Origin: Paramecium octaurelia
Taxonomy: Eukaryota; Ciliophora; Oligohymenophorea; Peniculida; Parameciidae
Assembly: GCA_905182995.1 (NCBI GenBank)
Contig: CAJJDP010000026.1
Location: forward strand, 395,804 to 459,803
Length of the DNA stretch: 64,000 nt
Reading direction: 5' to 3'
Under the pieces are notes generated by a model. It worked only from the letters and a program-made list of their open reading frames with translations, was not told the DNA's origin and searched no databases. This document shows positions 11,170 through 24,009 of the stretch, piece by piece (the stretch's first letter is position 1; each line of letters starts with the position of its first letter). The translations under genes were made by a program, and so were the position numbers.

Positions 11170-14100
11170 ATGACTGATAAGTTATATCAAATTTCGACTC
11201 TATTTGGTAATGTTAATAACTGATAACTTATAGAATACAAATATGAAAATGTAAATCCAAAAGGCAGCTATGTTTAAAGATTTCAATCAAAAAATAGGAA
11301 GATCACCTCAAATCGTCCAGATTACGAATTGCCCAATAACTCAATCCAAACCAGTAAATACACCATAATCAACTTCATTCCGAAACAACTATACGAGCAA
11401 TTCTCTAAATTAGCAAATATCTATTTTGTGGTAATACAATAATCTTACAAGTAGATTATAGGGGCTCTGTAAATGATTCCAGAAGTTTCAATCAGTTCTG
11501 GAGTTCCAACAATTTATCTGCCTCTAGGCTTTATTATCCTTATAAGTGGAGCTAAGGATTTCTATGAGGATTACAAACGTCGTAAATCTGACAATGAAGA
11601 AAATAGACAACCTATTTTGACTTATGATGGCTACAAATTTGTGTCCATACCTTCGAGTTCACTCTATGTGGGTTAGATCATAAAAGTTCATTAAGACGAA
11701 GTCGTACCTGCTGACATCCTCATACTCAGAAGCAGTGAATAGAAGGGTATCTGTTATGTAGAAACCAAATCATTGGACGGAGAAACAAATCTTAAACAAA
11801 AGAATGTACACATTGATCTATTATAAACTTATACCTCAGATGACTGCTTTGGTTAGGAGGATAAGAGAATTATTTTAAAATACTAGGCACCCACTCCTTA
11901 TCTCTATTAGTTCATTGGAGAAACAACCACCTCATAATCGAAGGTGTCTGCTATGAATTTCAATAATTTCATTCTCAGAGGGTGTAATCTAAGAAATGTC
12001 AAGTATGTTTTTGGATTGGTGACTTATACAGGGAAGGACACCAAAATAATAATGAATTCAACAAGTGCAAGGTCTAAACGAAGCAAATTGGAACAGCAAA
12101 TGCAGAAATTTATACTCATAATATTTTTAACCCAATTAATCTTGTGCATTGTTGCATCCATCGTTTATGCAATATCTTTTTATAATAAAAGGAATTTATT
12201 AAGTTATTTATATATAGAGCCTTCTGATAATGAATATAATATAGCTTATAACTTCTTTGTTAGATTTGGTAATTGGATTCTCATCTTTACTAATTTTGTG
12301 CCTATATCTTTATTGGTCACATTGGAGATGGTAAAGTTTATTCAAGGCAAATTTATAACATTGGATGAAAGATTAAATTAACCTAAAGTACAATCGTCAA
12401 ATTTGAATGAAGAATTGGGTTAGGTAGAACATATATTTTCAGACAAAACTGGTACATTAACGTGTAATATTATGGAATTTAAATAAATAATCATGTATTA
12501 AATTCAATAAATCTAATAAGAGGTAATTAAAATTATGGTGATGTAAATGAAAATCAAGAGGATTACTTAAGCAACGATGAAATGCTTTCATATCCACAAG
12601 TTACGAATGTAGATTTTAGAGATAAAAAGCTTATAGAGGCAATTTAAGATGAGAATCACTTTATGCACAAACAAGTGAAAGATTGTCTATTAATGCTTAG
12701 CATTTGTCATACTGTGATAGCTGATTTGAAAGATAATAAATTAATATATAATGCCACATCTCCAGATGAATTGGCATTATTGAATTTTGCTAGATTTGTG
12801 GGATTTGAGTTTTTGGGGACTGATGAGAATGGAATAAAGAGAGTGAGATATCAAAATGATATACTGGAATTTCAATTGTTGGAGGTGTTTGAATTCACTT
12901 CTCAACGGAAACGATAATCCATAGTGGTATAGATAAGAAATTCAAAGGACAATATCATATTGTATTCGAAGGGAGCAGACTCAATTCTATTATCAGAGAC
13001 AAGGTTGTCTAAGAAGGAATTGCAGAGCGAGGATTATCATAATCTGGAAAACAAATTACTTGAATATGGCAAGGTTGGATTAAGAACATTGGTTCTATGC
13101 AAAAGGACAATAGATATTTAGACATATTAAGAATGGAACAAGAGGTATTAAGAAGTAGCATAAAGTCTTGAAAATAGAGAAGAGAGAATGTAAACATTAT
13201 AAGATGAACTAGAAAAGAATTATGAAATCTTGGGAGCAACTGCAATAGAAGACAAATTGCAATAGAATGTAGCAGAGACAATATCAGCAATTAAATAAGC
13301 AGGAATTAAGGTATGGGTCTTAACGGGAGATAAGATAGAAACAGCCATAAACATTGGATATTCTTGTCAATTACTCACAAATGAATTGGTATAACACGTT
13401 GTGGATGAAAAAATGGAATCACTTGTAGTAGAGAAATTGAATGAGACAATAGGCTTGATTAGTAAGTAACCACATAATTAACATGCCCTAATAATCTCAG
13501 GAGATGCCTTACTGCATTCTTTGAAACCTCACATTCGCAAAAACATGATCCAAATAGGAGAATCATGCAACGTAGTTCTGTGTTGTCGTGTAAGTCCAAA
13601 GCAGAAATAGGATGTAGTTACGTTGATCAGGAATCAAAAGAAGAATGTGGGCACTTTGGCTATTGGAGATGGAGCCAACGATGTGAATATGATAACAGCC
13701 GCACATGTGGGAATAGGAATCAGAGGAGTGGAAGGACAATAAGCATCTAGAGCTGCAGATTATAGTGTATAAGAATTCCAAGAGTTGAGAAGACTATTGT
13801 TTTATCATGGAAGGGAATCCTATAGGAGAAACAGCACTCTAGTGTGTTACACCTTCTATAAAAACATCTTGGTTGTGCTTCCCTAATTTTGGTATGGAAT
13901 CTTATCGATGTACTCTGCTTAATCCTTATATGACACATTCATTTATTAGCTATTCAACATATTGTATGCAGCTTTGCCAATCATGATCTATGGAGTCTTT
14001 GATGAAGAACATGATTCAGACGCTCTAACCGAAAATTCTTAATATAATTATTACGAATAAGGCCCTTAGGGTAAACTATTCAATCTTAAGATATTTCTAT

Positions 14101-14741
14101 TTTGGGTGTTCCAAGGATTGTGGCAGACATCCATCATTTGTTTCTTTCCTACTTTTTGTATGTCATCCAACTTCATAGATGATAATGGATTCATGCAACA
14201 TCTGTGGGCTTAAGGCACAATGATCTTTGGATTGGTTATTGTTGTTTGCAATCTTAAAGTCCTCATATTCTCAAATGTTTACACTCCCGCTTTATTAGTA
14301 ATAATATGATTATCATTCATTTTAGGGAAGCATATCTTTTAGTATGCTCTCGTATTTGATCTCATGGATCATATTGGATAATATCAGTCAGGCTGAAGCT
14401 TATGTTGTATTAGAGAGGTATGATCCATTATTATAAATAGTTTATTTGCAACTCCTAATTTTCATTTTGGGAATGTTCTAGTTATTGTAACCATTGTGGC
14501 TATTGATTCGGCTATCAATTTGAAGTTAAGGAAAATGATGGTTGCCTCCAAAAAGAAGAATCAACCGGTTTATTAGTAACCAGAGAAGAATGAACAAATA
14601 ATCAAAGTGATTAATAGAGCCAATACTGGATTCGCATTTAATTATTTGGATGTCGATGAACTTGAAAATCAAGAAAAAATTGAATTATATAACCTAGAAA
14701 ATTAAGTTGTCCCAGAAAACTTTAATAACAATATATATTGA
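11170..14741 (+). CDS. P4-ATPase, phospholipid flippase, 1147 aa
   Basis: Six exons; introns 11207-11233 (27 nt), 11431-11454 (24), 12495-12520 (26, AAG end), 14298-14325 (28) and 14418-14440 (23). Spliced length is 1148 codons, normal for the family. Motifs in order: N-terminal [18 protein letters not shown], actuator SLDGETN (the DGET of P4 type), membrane [13 protein letters not shown] (PISL), phosphorylation site DKTGTLT, KGAD nucleotide site, [13 protein letters not shown] and [10 protein letters not shown] hinge, then the C-terminal helices. It moves phospholipids to the cytosolic leaflet using ATP. A CDC50-type partner is usual for the family but none is in this window. The 24-nt intron is a multiple of three without a stop, so retention would insert eight residues into the first helix. 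Confidence 0.96.
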
Positions 14742-14784
14742 TTAATGTTATATTGTATTGTTTTAGTATTTCAATTTATTCAAT

Positions 14785-15831
14785 TCAAATTCTTGATTAC
14801 TATCTAATTATGACATTCAATCGTGCATTTTCATCAATATAATGATTTAATTAATTTTTTAAATTCTCTATCAAATACATATTCTTTTATTCATATATTA
14901 AACCCTACTATATATGAGAAAACTCTTCAGAAATCTTCTTCAGTTCATTCTTCAATTAATCGATCTCCTACTCCTATTTCACCTACTGTAATTCCATTTA
15001 TTTCTTTAATTCATACTCCTTCTGAATTACACTATGCAATCTATCATTCTCCATACACAACATCAAATATCTCTACTGCAATTATTGCAAGGGCATCAAT
15101 TGCTATTAAGAATGCAATTTGGCTTTCAACGAGTCAACCTCGAATTTCAATTGGGTAACTTATTGTTATGATTGACTCAAATTCTGACTAGTTGCATGTA
15201 TTTATTAGGTCTTATGTGTTATTTCGTCCTATAATTCCTTATTAAATTTATCGATTATCTAATATTATTGATCTTTTTGTTATGTCATAAATTACACCTT
15301 CTGATTTATAGTATTTAAAGTATTTCGAATTTCTTGATTCTCCAAATGCTTCTCTTCTAATATTGCCTTGAACTTGAAGATTTCTTAGTCTTTTACTTAT
15401 AATTATTACCTGAGCAGTTGAGTTTCATCTTGGTTCTTATTTTGAGAATGACATTATGATTCCAATTTATGCTGCAAATCCTTGATTACTTCTTATTTTA
15501 TTTTAATTTCCTTCAATTGTTATTCAGACACTTTGGATATCTATTCCAATTCGTTGATCAATCTTAATTGATCCTAATACATCTTGTCATAGCTGTGTTT
15601 GAGATTCTCGTAATCAATAGCCTATTAATTGATCTGATCCTTCATTTTTTAATTGTGTTATATCAATATTTTTATCTCTTTCTCCTTCTCCGGATCATTG
15701 GTATTCTACCTCTTCTGCTGTTACTCATTCCCTTTCGAAAATTTAGGTTACGAAGGACTGAAATGCTATTGAGTTGATGGACTTATTCTCAACGGAGAAA
15801 AGATGTTTTCTTTTCTATGCATTAATGGCAT
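14785..15831 (-). CDS. coiled-coil protein, 348 aa
   Basis: An uninterrupted 349-codon frame on the minus strand. The first 45 residues are polar (Ser/Pro/Gln). From about residue 45 to the end the sequence is heptad-like and very rich in Gln, Leu, Lys and Glu (KEIKILIQHNQKMKDQINQ; LKNELKKISEEFSHIQ), so it should form a long coiled coil, typical of basal-body, cytoskeletal or trafficking proteins in ciliates. No specific family recognised. ATGs at 15831 and 15822 are both in frame; the first is used. It is convergent with the P4-ATPase gene (43-bp gap) and divergent from the channel gene. Confidence 0.8.
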
Positions 15832-15985
15832 TATCTATTGAGATGGCTAAAAGACAAGTCTTCTCTCAATTGGGGCTGTGTATTACATTTTCTGTTAAAT
15901 TTTTTAATCTTAAATAATAATAATACATATATTGTCATTTTAGAAAGTTCTCTACAACAATTTTAGATTTAATTTATAAATAAAG

Positions 15986-18335
15986 ATGGAGATTGAATTA
16001 ACCAATTAGACTCAATCTTCCAATTGCAGTCGAGAATTAGATAAATCAGAATTTGGCGATGCTTTTAATATTTTCTAAATTCCTCCCAACTTCGAATTAG
16101 CTATTGCACATAGAGTATACTAAATGGATGATTATCTAGAAATCCACCTATGTACAAGAATTAAATAGCAATGGCGAAATATGCACTTGCTGTGGAGGAA
16201 CAATAGCAGCCTCAACTTTACCAATTTCAATTGATTTAAAAGCAATATCATATCCCGGAGATGGAGCCTCCACCTATTTCGTATTACTAAAGATCTTTAT
16301 CATTTTGTTTTCGATTGATTTGTAATCCCTATAAAGTAATAATAGTTTTATTTTTGGCTTATATTCAATCATTACAAATACAATTGGCTTTTAATGCAAT
16401 ATGAGTAGGATTTGTGCAAAGAACTTTATCACCTTTACTTCAACATTAAATAGGAATACATCAATGTATCTAATTCATCAATCCTTAGAACCACTGACAT
16501 CTACTATTCACTATTGTAAGTCCTGAGTTAAGCTGCAATGTTAGGATATATCATTTGGTATGCATACACAGATGCTTACTTTAAAGAGATGCTCGCACTA
16601 AATGATGAACTTATTATCGCAGCATTAACGTAACTTTAAGAAGTCGAGGAATCTGTCATAACACTTAATAAATCTGAACTCTTAGATAAATTTCAAGTTT
16701 AAAGTCTAGATTCTTTGTGTTTTGTCTATAAGATGGATCACTTTAAAAAGGAGATCCAAAAGTAGATCATAAAGAAAGTTCAAAACGATGGACTGTAAGA
16801 TTGAATACTATTATTATTAGAAACTTGATTGAAGCTATTTCTCAGACTTGTAATTTGTCACATATATTGAGAGATTTTTTAAATCAATAAACATATTTCC
16901 AATCTGCTGCTGCACTCTTTATTACAAAACCCGTTATTCAGAAAAACTAAATAGAAAGATCATACTTTGTTGGAGGCTATAATGTAAGACCAAGCGATGT
17001 AAACTGGTTAGTTAATTAATCAGGTTCAAAATCTAAAACTTGCAGTTGGATTCTCATAATCTTTGGATATGTGATTCAAGTTTTGGTTGGCAATTTCATT
17101 CTTACTCAATTAACACTACTAAGTGAAGATTCTAATGAAAATGGGAATTCAGTCTTAGGAAAAGGATAAGAAATATTACAGTCATTATTCATAACATTAG
17201 CAATCATCTTCATCAATGAATTCATGATTATGTCAATTAAACCATTAATCGGTCTATTGAACCTGCCATCCTAACACAAAACCTAGATCTTTGTTATGCT
17301 CATGCTCTCTACCTTCTATTTTATTCTGTAAATGTCCATCGTTATTGATTTAAATCTACAATAAAAAGAAGGTAATATGCAAAACGAAATGTGGAGGCAA
17401 GGTGGAGCTCTGGAAACATACTTTTCAATTACTATAGGCAATGGGTTTTCTACTTTATCAGAAACCTACTTCGATGCTGCCTATTTCCTAAACATACTCT
17501 TAAGAAAATGGCATCAATATCGAATGAACAAATGTAAACTCATTTAGTATGAATTGAATTAACTTTATGAAAAAGAAAGTGTAACTTGGACTGATAAAAT
17601 TGCTTTTATGAACTTTTTGATCTTTGCAAGTATCCTCTTTAGCTAGTTCCTCCCCATCTGTCTACCAGCATGCATTATTGTCCTGATTTTAACCTACTAC
17701 TTATAAAAGTATTTGTATTTGAATCGCTACTCAAAATCAAATGACAATAAATATAATCCTCATATCATAGTGTAACTACCCTTCTATATGATCTTGTTAA
17801 ATCAATTTGCCATAATCTAAAGCATGCTTCAATATGTCCTAATGGGAGAAAGGCCAGTAGATTTACTAGAAAATACTTAGTCAAATGATATATCCATGAG
17901 TAATACTGATATCATCTGGTTATCAATTTAAATTATCATTTTTTTTACTCTTTATTTCATCCAGAAATTGTTTTTTAAAAAACACAAGGCTTTATCACAA
18001 CATTAAAGTATTCTACTAAGCGAATCTGATTTAGATTAATTCAAAACACTTGATTTAAAGCAACATGTACCAAAATTGTAATTTTTAGGGTTTTGTTGCA
18101 AATAATCCATTGATGAATGTTGGTCAAATTGAAAACTTTATTGGGAGGAAATATGAAGAGCTTACTAATGATGAACTCAATCATTATTTATAAACCATGA
18201 AACTTTCCCCACAGGATTAGTTTTTGTAATCATTATCTGTAGAACTATATAAGAAATTAAAAAAAAAGTAAATTCTATTTTTATTTAAGAATTAACAAAA
18301 ATAATAAAATATAGGCTTCCGCCGTTACGGATTGA
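15986..18335 (+). CDS. OSCA/CSC1/TMEM63-like ion channel, 735 aa
   Basis: Seven exons; introns 16115-16139 (25 nt), 16322-16345 (24), 16466-16488 (23), 16795-16820 (26), 18067-18088 (22) and 18268-18289 (22). Spliced length is 736 codons. Features: N-terminal CTCCGG, then YPGDGASTYF before the first helices, SLLQVLSQAAMLGYIIWYAY ending in the first cytosolic domain, then AAALFITKP and RPSDVNWLV just before the conserved 7-TM RSN1-type region, as in CSC1 proteins. Late helices include LPFYMILLNQFAIIQSML. Relatives are mechanosensitive or osmosensitive cation channels, or scramblases in some cases. The last intron is supported by the degenerate copy near 48.3 kb, whose read-through tail ends alike (QPSAIGD against QASAVTD). 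Confidence 0.85.
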
Positions 18336-18483
18336 TATTATTTTTTGAATTTATTTAATTTCTTATATGTATAAAATATTTATATATAAATGTTTATAAG
18401 TCATTCTTCAATATTTGAAGTATTTGAAATAATTTAATGATGTCTTTAATTGTTTTACTATTTACGCTTTAAATGCATCCTTC

Positions 18484-21400
18484 TCAAAAGAAAATAAAAA
18501 ACTAAAATAAGTAGAAATAAAATAGGAATTTTATTAAAAATTTGCTATCAACTTATTGATAACTAATGTCAATAATGGTTATACTACATCGAGCTTATGA
18601 TACCTAGTTCTCAGCTACCAAGGTAAATGTTTAATTTTCAAAAAGTTGAATCTTAGTATCAAAATTGTAACCTAATTCTCCCAAGAATATTTAACTAGAA
18701 GTTGCTTAGTATATATATAAGTGTGTAGTATTAAAAGGATAATATAAATCAGTACTCTATCTGATTCTTCCAAAATGATCAATAAAATTTGATGGCTGAG
18801 TTAAATCATAAAAGTAGACTGAACTTGATTTTGATTTCAGAATAAGGTAATTTTTACTATAAAATTATAAATTCATATGATTTCCCAATCCATGGCTAAG
18901 TAATTTGTGCATTTTAAAAGAAATTGAATAATTTTCCATATTAATGTCTATTTGAGTTATTATCTGAACTTGATTAATTATCTGATAAGCCAGAATTCTA
19001 AAATCCGAATCAATAATTTCACACTCTAATAAATTAATGTAATTTTTTTCCCTCACAGAATAAATTAAAAGAATTTGAATGTACGCTTATAATTCAATAA
19101 AAATGGTTGATAGTGATAGGATTGCTGTTCCAGTAGAAACTAAATTCAATTCATTCCTAGTGAGAATATTGAATTAATAATCTTATGTTCCTCCTACTTC
19201 AGAAAAAGATATGTAAAATTAATTGTTCCCTTAAACTTTAAGTATATCCAGAATATTTAAATTATTCTCAATAAGCTGTATGCTAGACTTCAGGAGTAAA
19301 TAGAGGAATAAATGAGATTTAGATTTAATTATTATTAGATCACCAGTTTTAAAAAAATTATATTCATTGTGCGATATTTCCAAAGTTATGTTTATCTCTA
19401 ATATAGGTTTTTGCCCAAAACATTATTATTCTTCATCAATCGAATACACAGCTCCCTTTAAAGATCGAGATTCAACTTAATCCATAAAAAATATTAATAT
19501 TTACTGTTGATTAATTGGTAATACTCTTGCAAATAATAAATTTATTCGATTGATAATAAAAGTTTGTCCAAAGCCATTCTCAGCTAATATTATATTTACG
19601 ATTTAAGAGATCTAAGAGCTCTAGTTATTATATAGAATGGGACCAATATCAATTTTCTTGATTTTACTTTAATTACCGAGACTACTGATATCAATCCACT
19701 CAATTAACATTAATGGTTCAAGAATATTAGTTCCATCACTGCCCTCTATTTTTAATATGTCTATAGGACCCTAAAAGTATTTATAAGGCATTAATTGTTT
19801 TTAAGTAGAATCTATAGACGAATGATTACTTTTTTAAAACAATTTGAAGCATTCATTGTAACCCTTTAATGTGAATCCTAAACTAATTGCAGGGTCTCTT
19901 TTCGTTTCTGAAATAATTTCAAAAGTAACGTTAGCGTTTATAGCTATTTAATTATGTTTGATGAAATCTTATAATTAAACTTCAAAATAACGCAAATTAT
20001 AAATCTCAATTTCATTTTCAAAATTATAATAGAACAATTATTATCCTGAGATAAAGAATTCAATTCTACCTATCTGAATAGCTTTTACCAACAGAAGAGG
20101 TTTTTTAATTCTAATCTCAACTATTAAAACATATGTTTTGGTTTGACTTAAAGCTGCCAAAGCCAAATATTTTGAGCTAATCTAGTACCTTATAGGTCAA
20201 ATCAATTCATAATTGTCTAAATTAATGGAAGACTACTCAAATACTTATTATTTATCAAAATGATAATCAATTATTGAATTACTGATTAAATGTACTCCCA
20301 CAAAATAATCATATTAATTTAGCAGTTACTTTAAGAAAATAATTTATATGCTTTCTAAAATAAGCATTTTAACCCTTTTGTTAATTAAAATTATCAAATA
20401 TTGATTATACTAAATCAATGTTGGGTTTTTCAAATTAAGGAAAAAATGGCTATGTGTTAATTTCTAATTTTTTTGCTTGTCTTAGAGATAAATTTAATGT
20501 AATGTATTTAAGATATTATTAGATTAATTGTTCAATAATATTTATTAATGGTTTTATAGATTAATTATTTTAGGATCTTTACCATCTGATGCAAAAATTA
20601 AAATAATTTATTAACATTAAAGAATTTAAGTAATTTCAACTTAGATCTTAAATCTTTTAATTAATTTACCCTAAAAGTCTATAATGTTGAATTCTTATTT
20701 ATTTTTATTATATAGGAGGAGATAACTTTAAAAATAAAATACCTAACAATTTTAGATATCAACTTTGCTTTTAGTAGCATTATGACAATTTTGGAAATAG
20801 ATGTAGTCTTTAGTTTGAATCATAGAAAAAGATATGTTAGAATCGGCTTCATAATATAGTAATATAGTATCCTAAGGATTAAAGTTTTAGAGTTTTGGAC
20901 ACAGGGATTTAAAGGAGTATTAATCTAAAATGTTGAGTCTAAACTTTGAGTTTTAATCAGGTTTTATCTCATATTTATTGGGTAATTGCAAATCTTCTTT
21001 ACTATAGAATATTGAGGATTTATTTTAACACTAATTATTGAATTCTAAAGTCTAATTTTTATTGTATTGGTTTTCCATTTTGTATTTAATTTTGATGCAA
21101 AATTTGGTCTGGTTGTAAATTTAAAAACCACCAACCATATAGATATAGTTTTTAGACGGTGTAATTACATTTTTTGGATATGAAATTTTATAAAAAATTA
21201 GTTCTTTAGCAATTTCATCAAACCAATATATCAAATTATAATTATTATCAATAGTTATTTGTGAAGCATTTAGTTAAATTATTTATTAAAACTCTTAATT
21301 GTACATAACTTTAAGTTGGTTTTGAGTTTTCGCGATAATAATGTTCTCCAACTATTCAAATTATACATCTGTACCTTCAAACGATGTTATCTAATTTTTG

Positions 21401-23623
21401 GTGTTATGAAAAATTATGGTCGAATTAATTGATTAATTATAGTGAACGTAATGCTAGGAGAGGCAATTTGATGAAAGTAGAAGATTTCTAAAATGTGCAG
21501 GAAACTCAAAAAATATTGCAAACTCAAATTATCTCGTTTTGTTAAAAAAATATTAATAATACCCAATATCAAGAACCAAATAAAGACGCTATTAGCAAAT
21601 CTAAGCATTCTCTAAATANTAGCAGTTACTTTAAGAAAATAATTTATATGCTTTCTAAAATAAGCATTTTAACCCTTTTGTTAATTAAAATTATCAAATA
21701 TTGATTATACTAAATCAATGTTGGGTTTTTCAAATTAAGGAAAAAATGGCTATGTGTTAATTTCTAATTTTTTTGCTTGTCTTAGAGATAAATTTAATGT
21801 AATGTATTTAAGATATTATTAGATTAATTGTTCAATAATATTTATTAATGGTTTTATAGATTAATTATTTTAGGATCTTTACCATCTGATGCAAAAATTA
21901 AAATAATTTATTAACATTAAAGAATTTAAGTAATTTCAACTTAGATCTTAAATCTTTTAATTAATTTACCCTAAAAGTCTATAATGTTGAATTCTTATTT
22001 ATTTTTATTATATAGGAGGAGATAACTTTAAAAATAAAATACCTAACAATTTTAGATATCAACTTTGCTTTTAGTAGCATTATGACAATTTTGGAAATAG
22101 ATGTAGTCTTTAGTTTGAATCATAGAAAAAGATATGTTAGAATCGGCTTCATAATATAGTAATATAGTATCCTAAGGATTAAAGTTTTAGAGTTTTGGAC
22201 ACAGGGATTTAAAGGAGTATTAATCTAAAATGTTGAGTCTAAACTTTGAGTTTTAATCAGGTTTTATCTCATATTTATTGGGTAATTGCAAATCTTCTTT
22301 ACTATAGAATATTGAGGATTTATTTTAACACTAATTATTGAATTCTAAAGTCTAATTTTTATTGTATTGGTTTTCCATTTTGTATTTAATTTTGATGCAA
22401 AATTTGGTCTGGTTGTAAATTTAAAAACCACCAACCATATAGATATAGTTTTTAGACGGTGTAATTACATTTTTTGGATATGAAATTTTATAAAAAATTA
22501 GTTCTTTAGCAATTTCATCAAACCAATATATCAAATTATAATTATTATCAATAGTTATTTGTGAAGCATTTAGTTAAATTATTTATTAAAACTCTTAATT
22601 GTACATAACTTTAAGTTGGTTTTGAGTTTTCGCGATAATAATGTTCTCCAACTATTCAAATTATACATCTGTACCTTCAAACGATGTTATCTAATTTTTG
22701 GTGTTATGAAAAATTATGGTCGAATTAATTGATTAATTATAGTGAACGTAATGCTAGGAGAGGCAATTTGATGAAAGTAGAAGATTTCTAAAATGTGCAG
22801 GAAACTCAAAAAATATTGCAAACTCAAATTATCTCGTTTTGTTAAAAAAATATTAATAATACCCAATATCAAGAACCAAATAAAGACGCTATTAGCAAAT
22901 CTAAGCATTCTCTAAATATGTTATTTAATTAGATTTTGCTAGATCTTCATTTACTAACTCTTAAATTTCCTATTACTGATAAATAAACAGCCCCCAATTT
23001 TTACATTAATAGAAAGTTATAATATAATAATTATCATCAAATTTGATATATTTCCTTTTACAAATTTCATATTATTATTAGTTGATTTCATATTATGATA
23101 GTAAATTTAATTTATTATCAGTATCAATGCAGTATATTTACAAATGAAAGTTTTGAAAACAAAATAATATAAATTGTGATTCTGAATTAATTAAAAATTC
23201 GTGACATTCGATTCCTTTCAATTCGGTAAGCTCAATTGATATAATAATCTATTCATTGAAAATTTTCAATCTATGATTTGCATAATAATCAATTACTTTT
23301 ATACAAATGATATAATAGTTTTCATTCCTTATAAATTTACAGAATAATTATTCTTCAATAGATCTAAATTTAAAATATTCAATTGTCAATGTGGAGATTA
23401 TATGTTCATCTTAAAAGCATTAAATTCTTAATGATTCACTAATTAAATCAATATTAGTTGATTCTAATTCTTCTGTTTCACTCTCAATTAATAATGAATT
23501 TAATCTTGATGATAAGAATTTCTCCTAAGGTTCAATCGTTTTTAAGCCACATTCTTCTGACAAACCAATTAAAATGTTCAAAAAAAGAGTTGTGATGAAA
23601 AGAGCTAAAAATGATGGAGTCAT
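18484..23623 (-). CDS. giant single-pass membrane protein G2, copy 1 (about 1279 aa after removing an assembly repeat)
   Basis: As written the frame is broken by the duplicated 20320-22918 segment. Removing 1300 bp (1299 plus the N) leaves 3840 bases including the stop: one intron-free frame of about 1279 residues. It starts with a signal-like MTPSFLALFITTLFLNILIG, then SEEC, and has a long ectodomain with Tyr/Asn/Ile-rich strands, e.g. DYIYFQNCHNATKSKVDI, GELGYNFDTKIQLF and NQVSQARCSITIIDISY. It ends in a hydrophobic helix (FLIKFLFYFYLFQFFIFF) and TGA. Relative to copy 2 one base is missing just before the helix, so the basic tail (FRRVQLKRK) is lost and the frame ends within the helix region. 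Type I membrane or surface protein by layout; family unknown. Confidence 0.72.
20320..22918. repeat. assembly duplication: 20320-21618 repeated as 21620-22918 around one N
   Basis: The 1299 bases before the single N at 21619 reappear directly after it. Contig ends that overlap but were not merged explain this best. 1300 is not a multiple of three, and deleting it restores the G2 reading frame from ATG 23623 to TGA 18484. A true tandem duplication would have destroyed the gene. Confidence 0.92.
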
Positions 23624-24009
23624 AAACAATATTGAATATTTAAATAATTATTAAACATATTCTCTTTGGTAATTAAAACATTCCAAAATTCACCTATAAG
23701 CACCTAATCATCTAGTCATATAATAGATAAGGTAAAAACAAAAGAAGATAGAAATATATCAAAGATAAGCCTTAATTAGTATTTAGATCTTTAATAAGAA
23801 TTTAGTTAATATCACAAATCATAAGAAATTTTTTAAAACTTATCTTTTTTTTTAAAGAATATTTAATTGAAATATTCTTAAAAAAAACGATAATTAAAAT
23901 TGAGTTTGAGTGCTATTAAAGTTTATCATAGAAGAATATTTAATAACCTTTACTTTATTGAAGGTATTAAACAAGTTTTAAAAAAATGAATATATTTCCC
24001 ATTATTATA

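Noticed and set aside
14823..15777. Plus-strand frames at 14823-15158 and 15568-15777
   Set aside because: Antisense to the coiled-coil gene on the minus strand; they are hydrophobic, typical of the reverse of Gln/Lys-rich coding sequence.
21414..21608. Minus-strand frame starting MLRFANSV, present twice
   Set aside because: Out of frame with the G2 gene that covers it; duplicated only by the assembly overlap.
20320..22918. True tandem duplication within a giant gene
   Set aside because: A single N lies exactly at the junction and collapsing the repeat restores the reading frame, so an assembly overlap is the better explanation.
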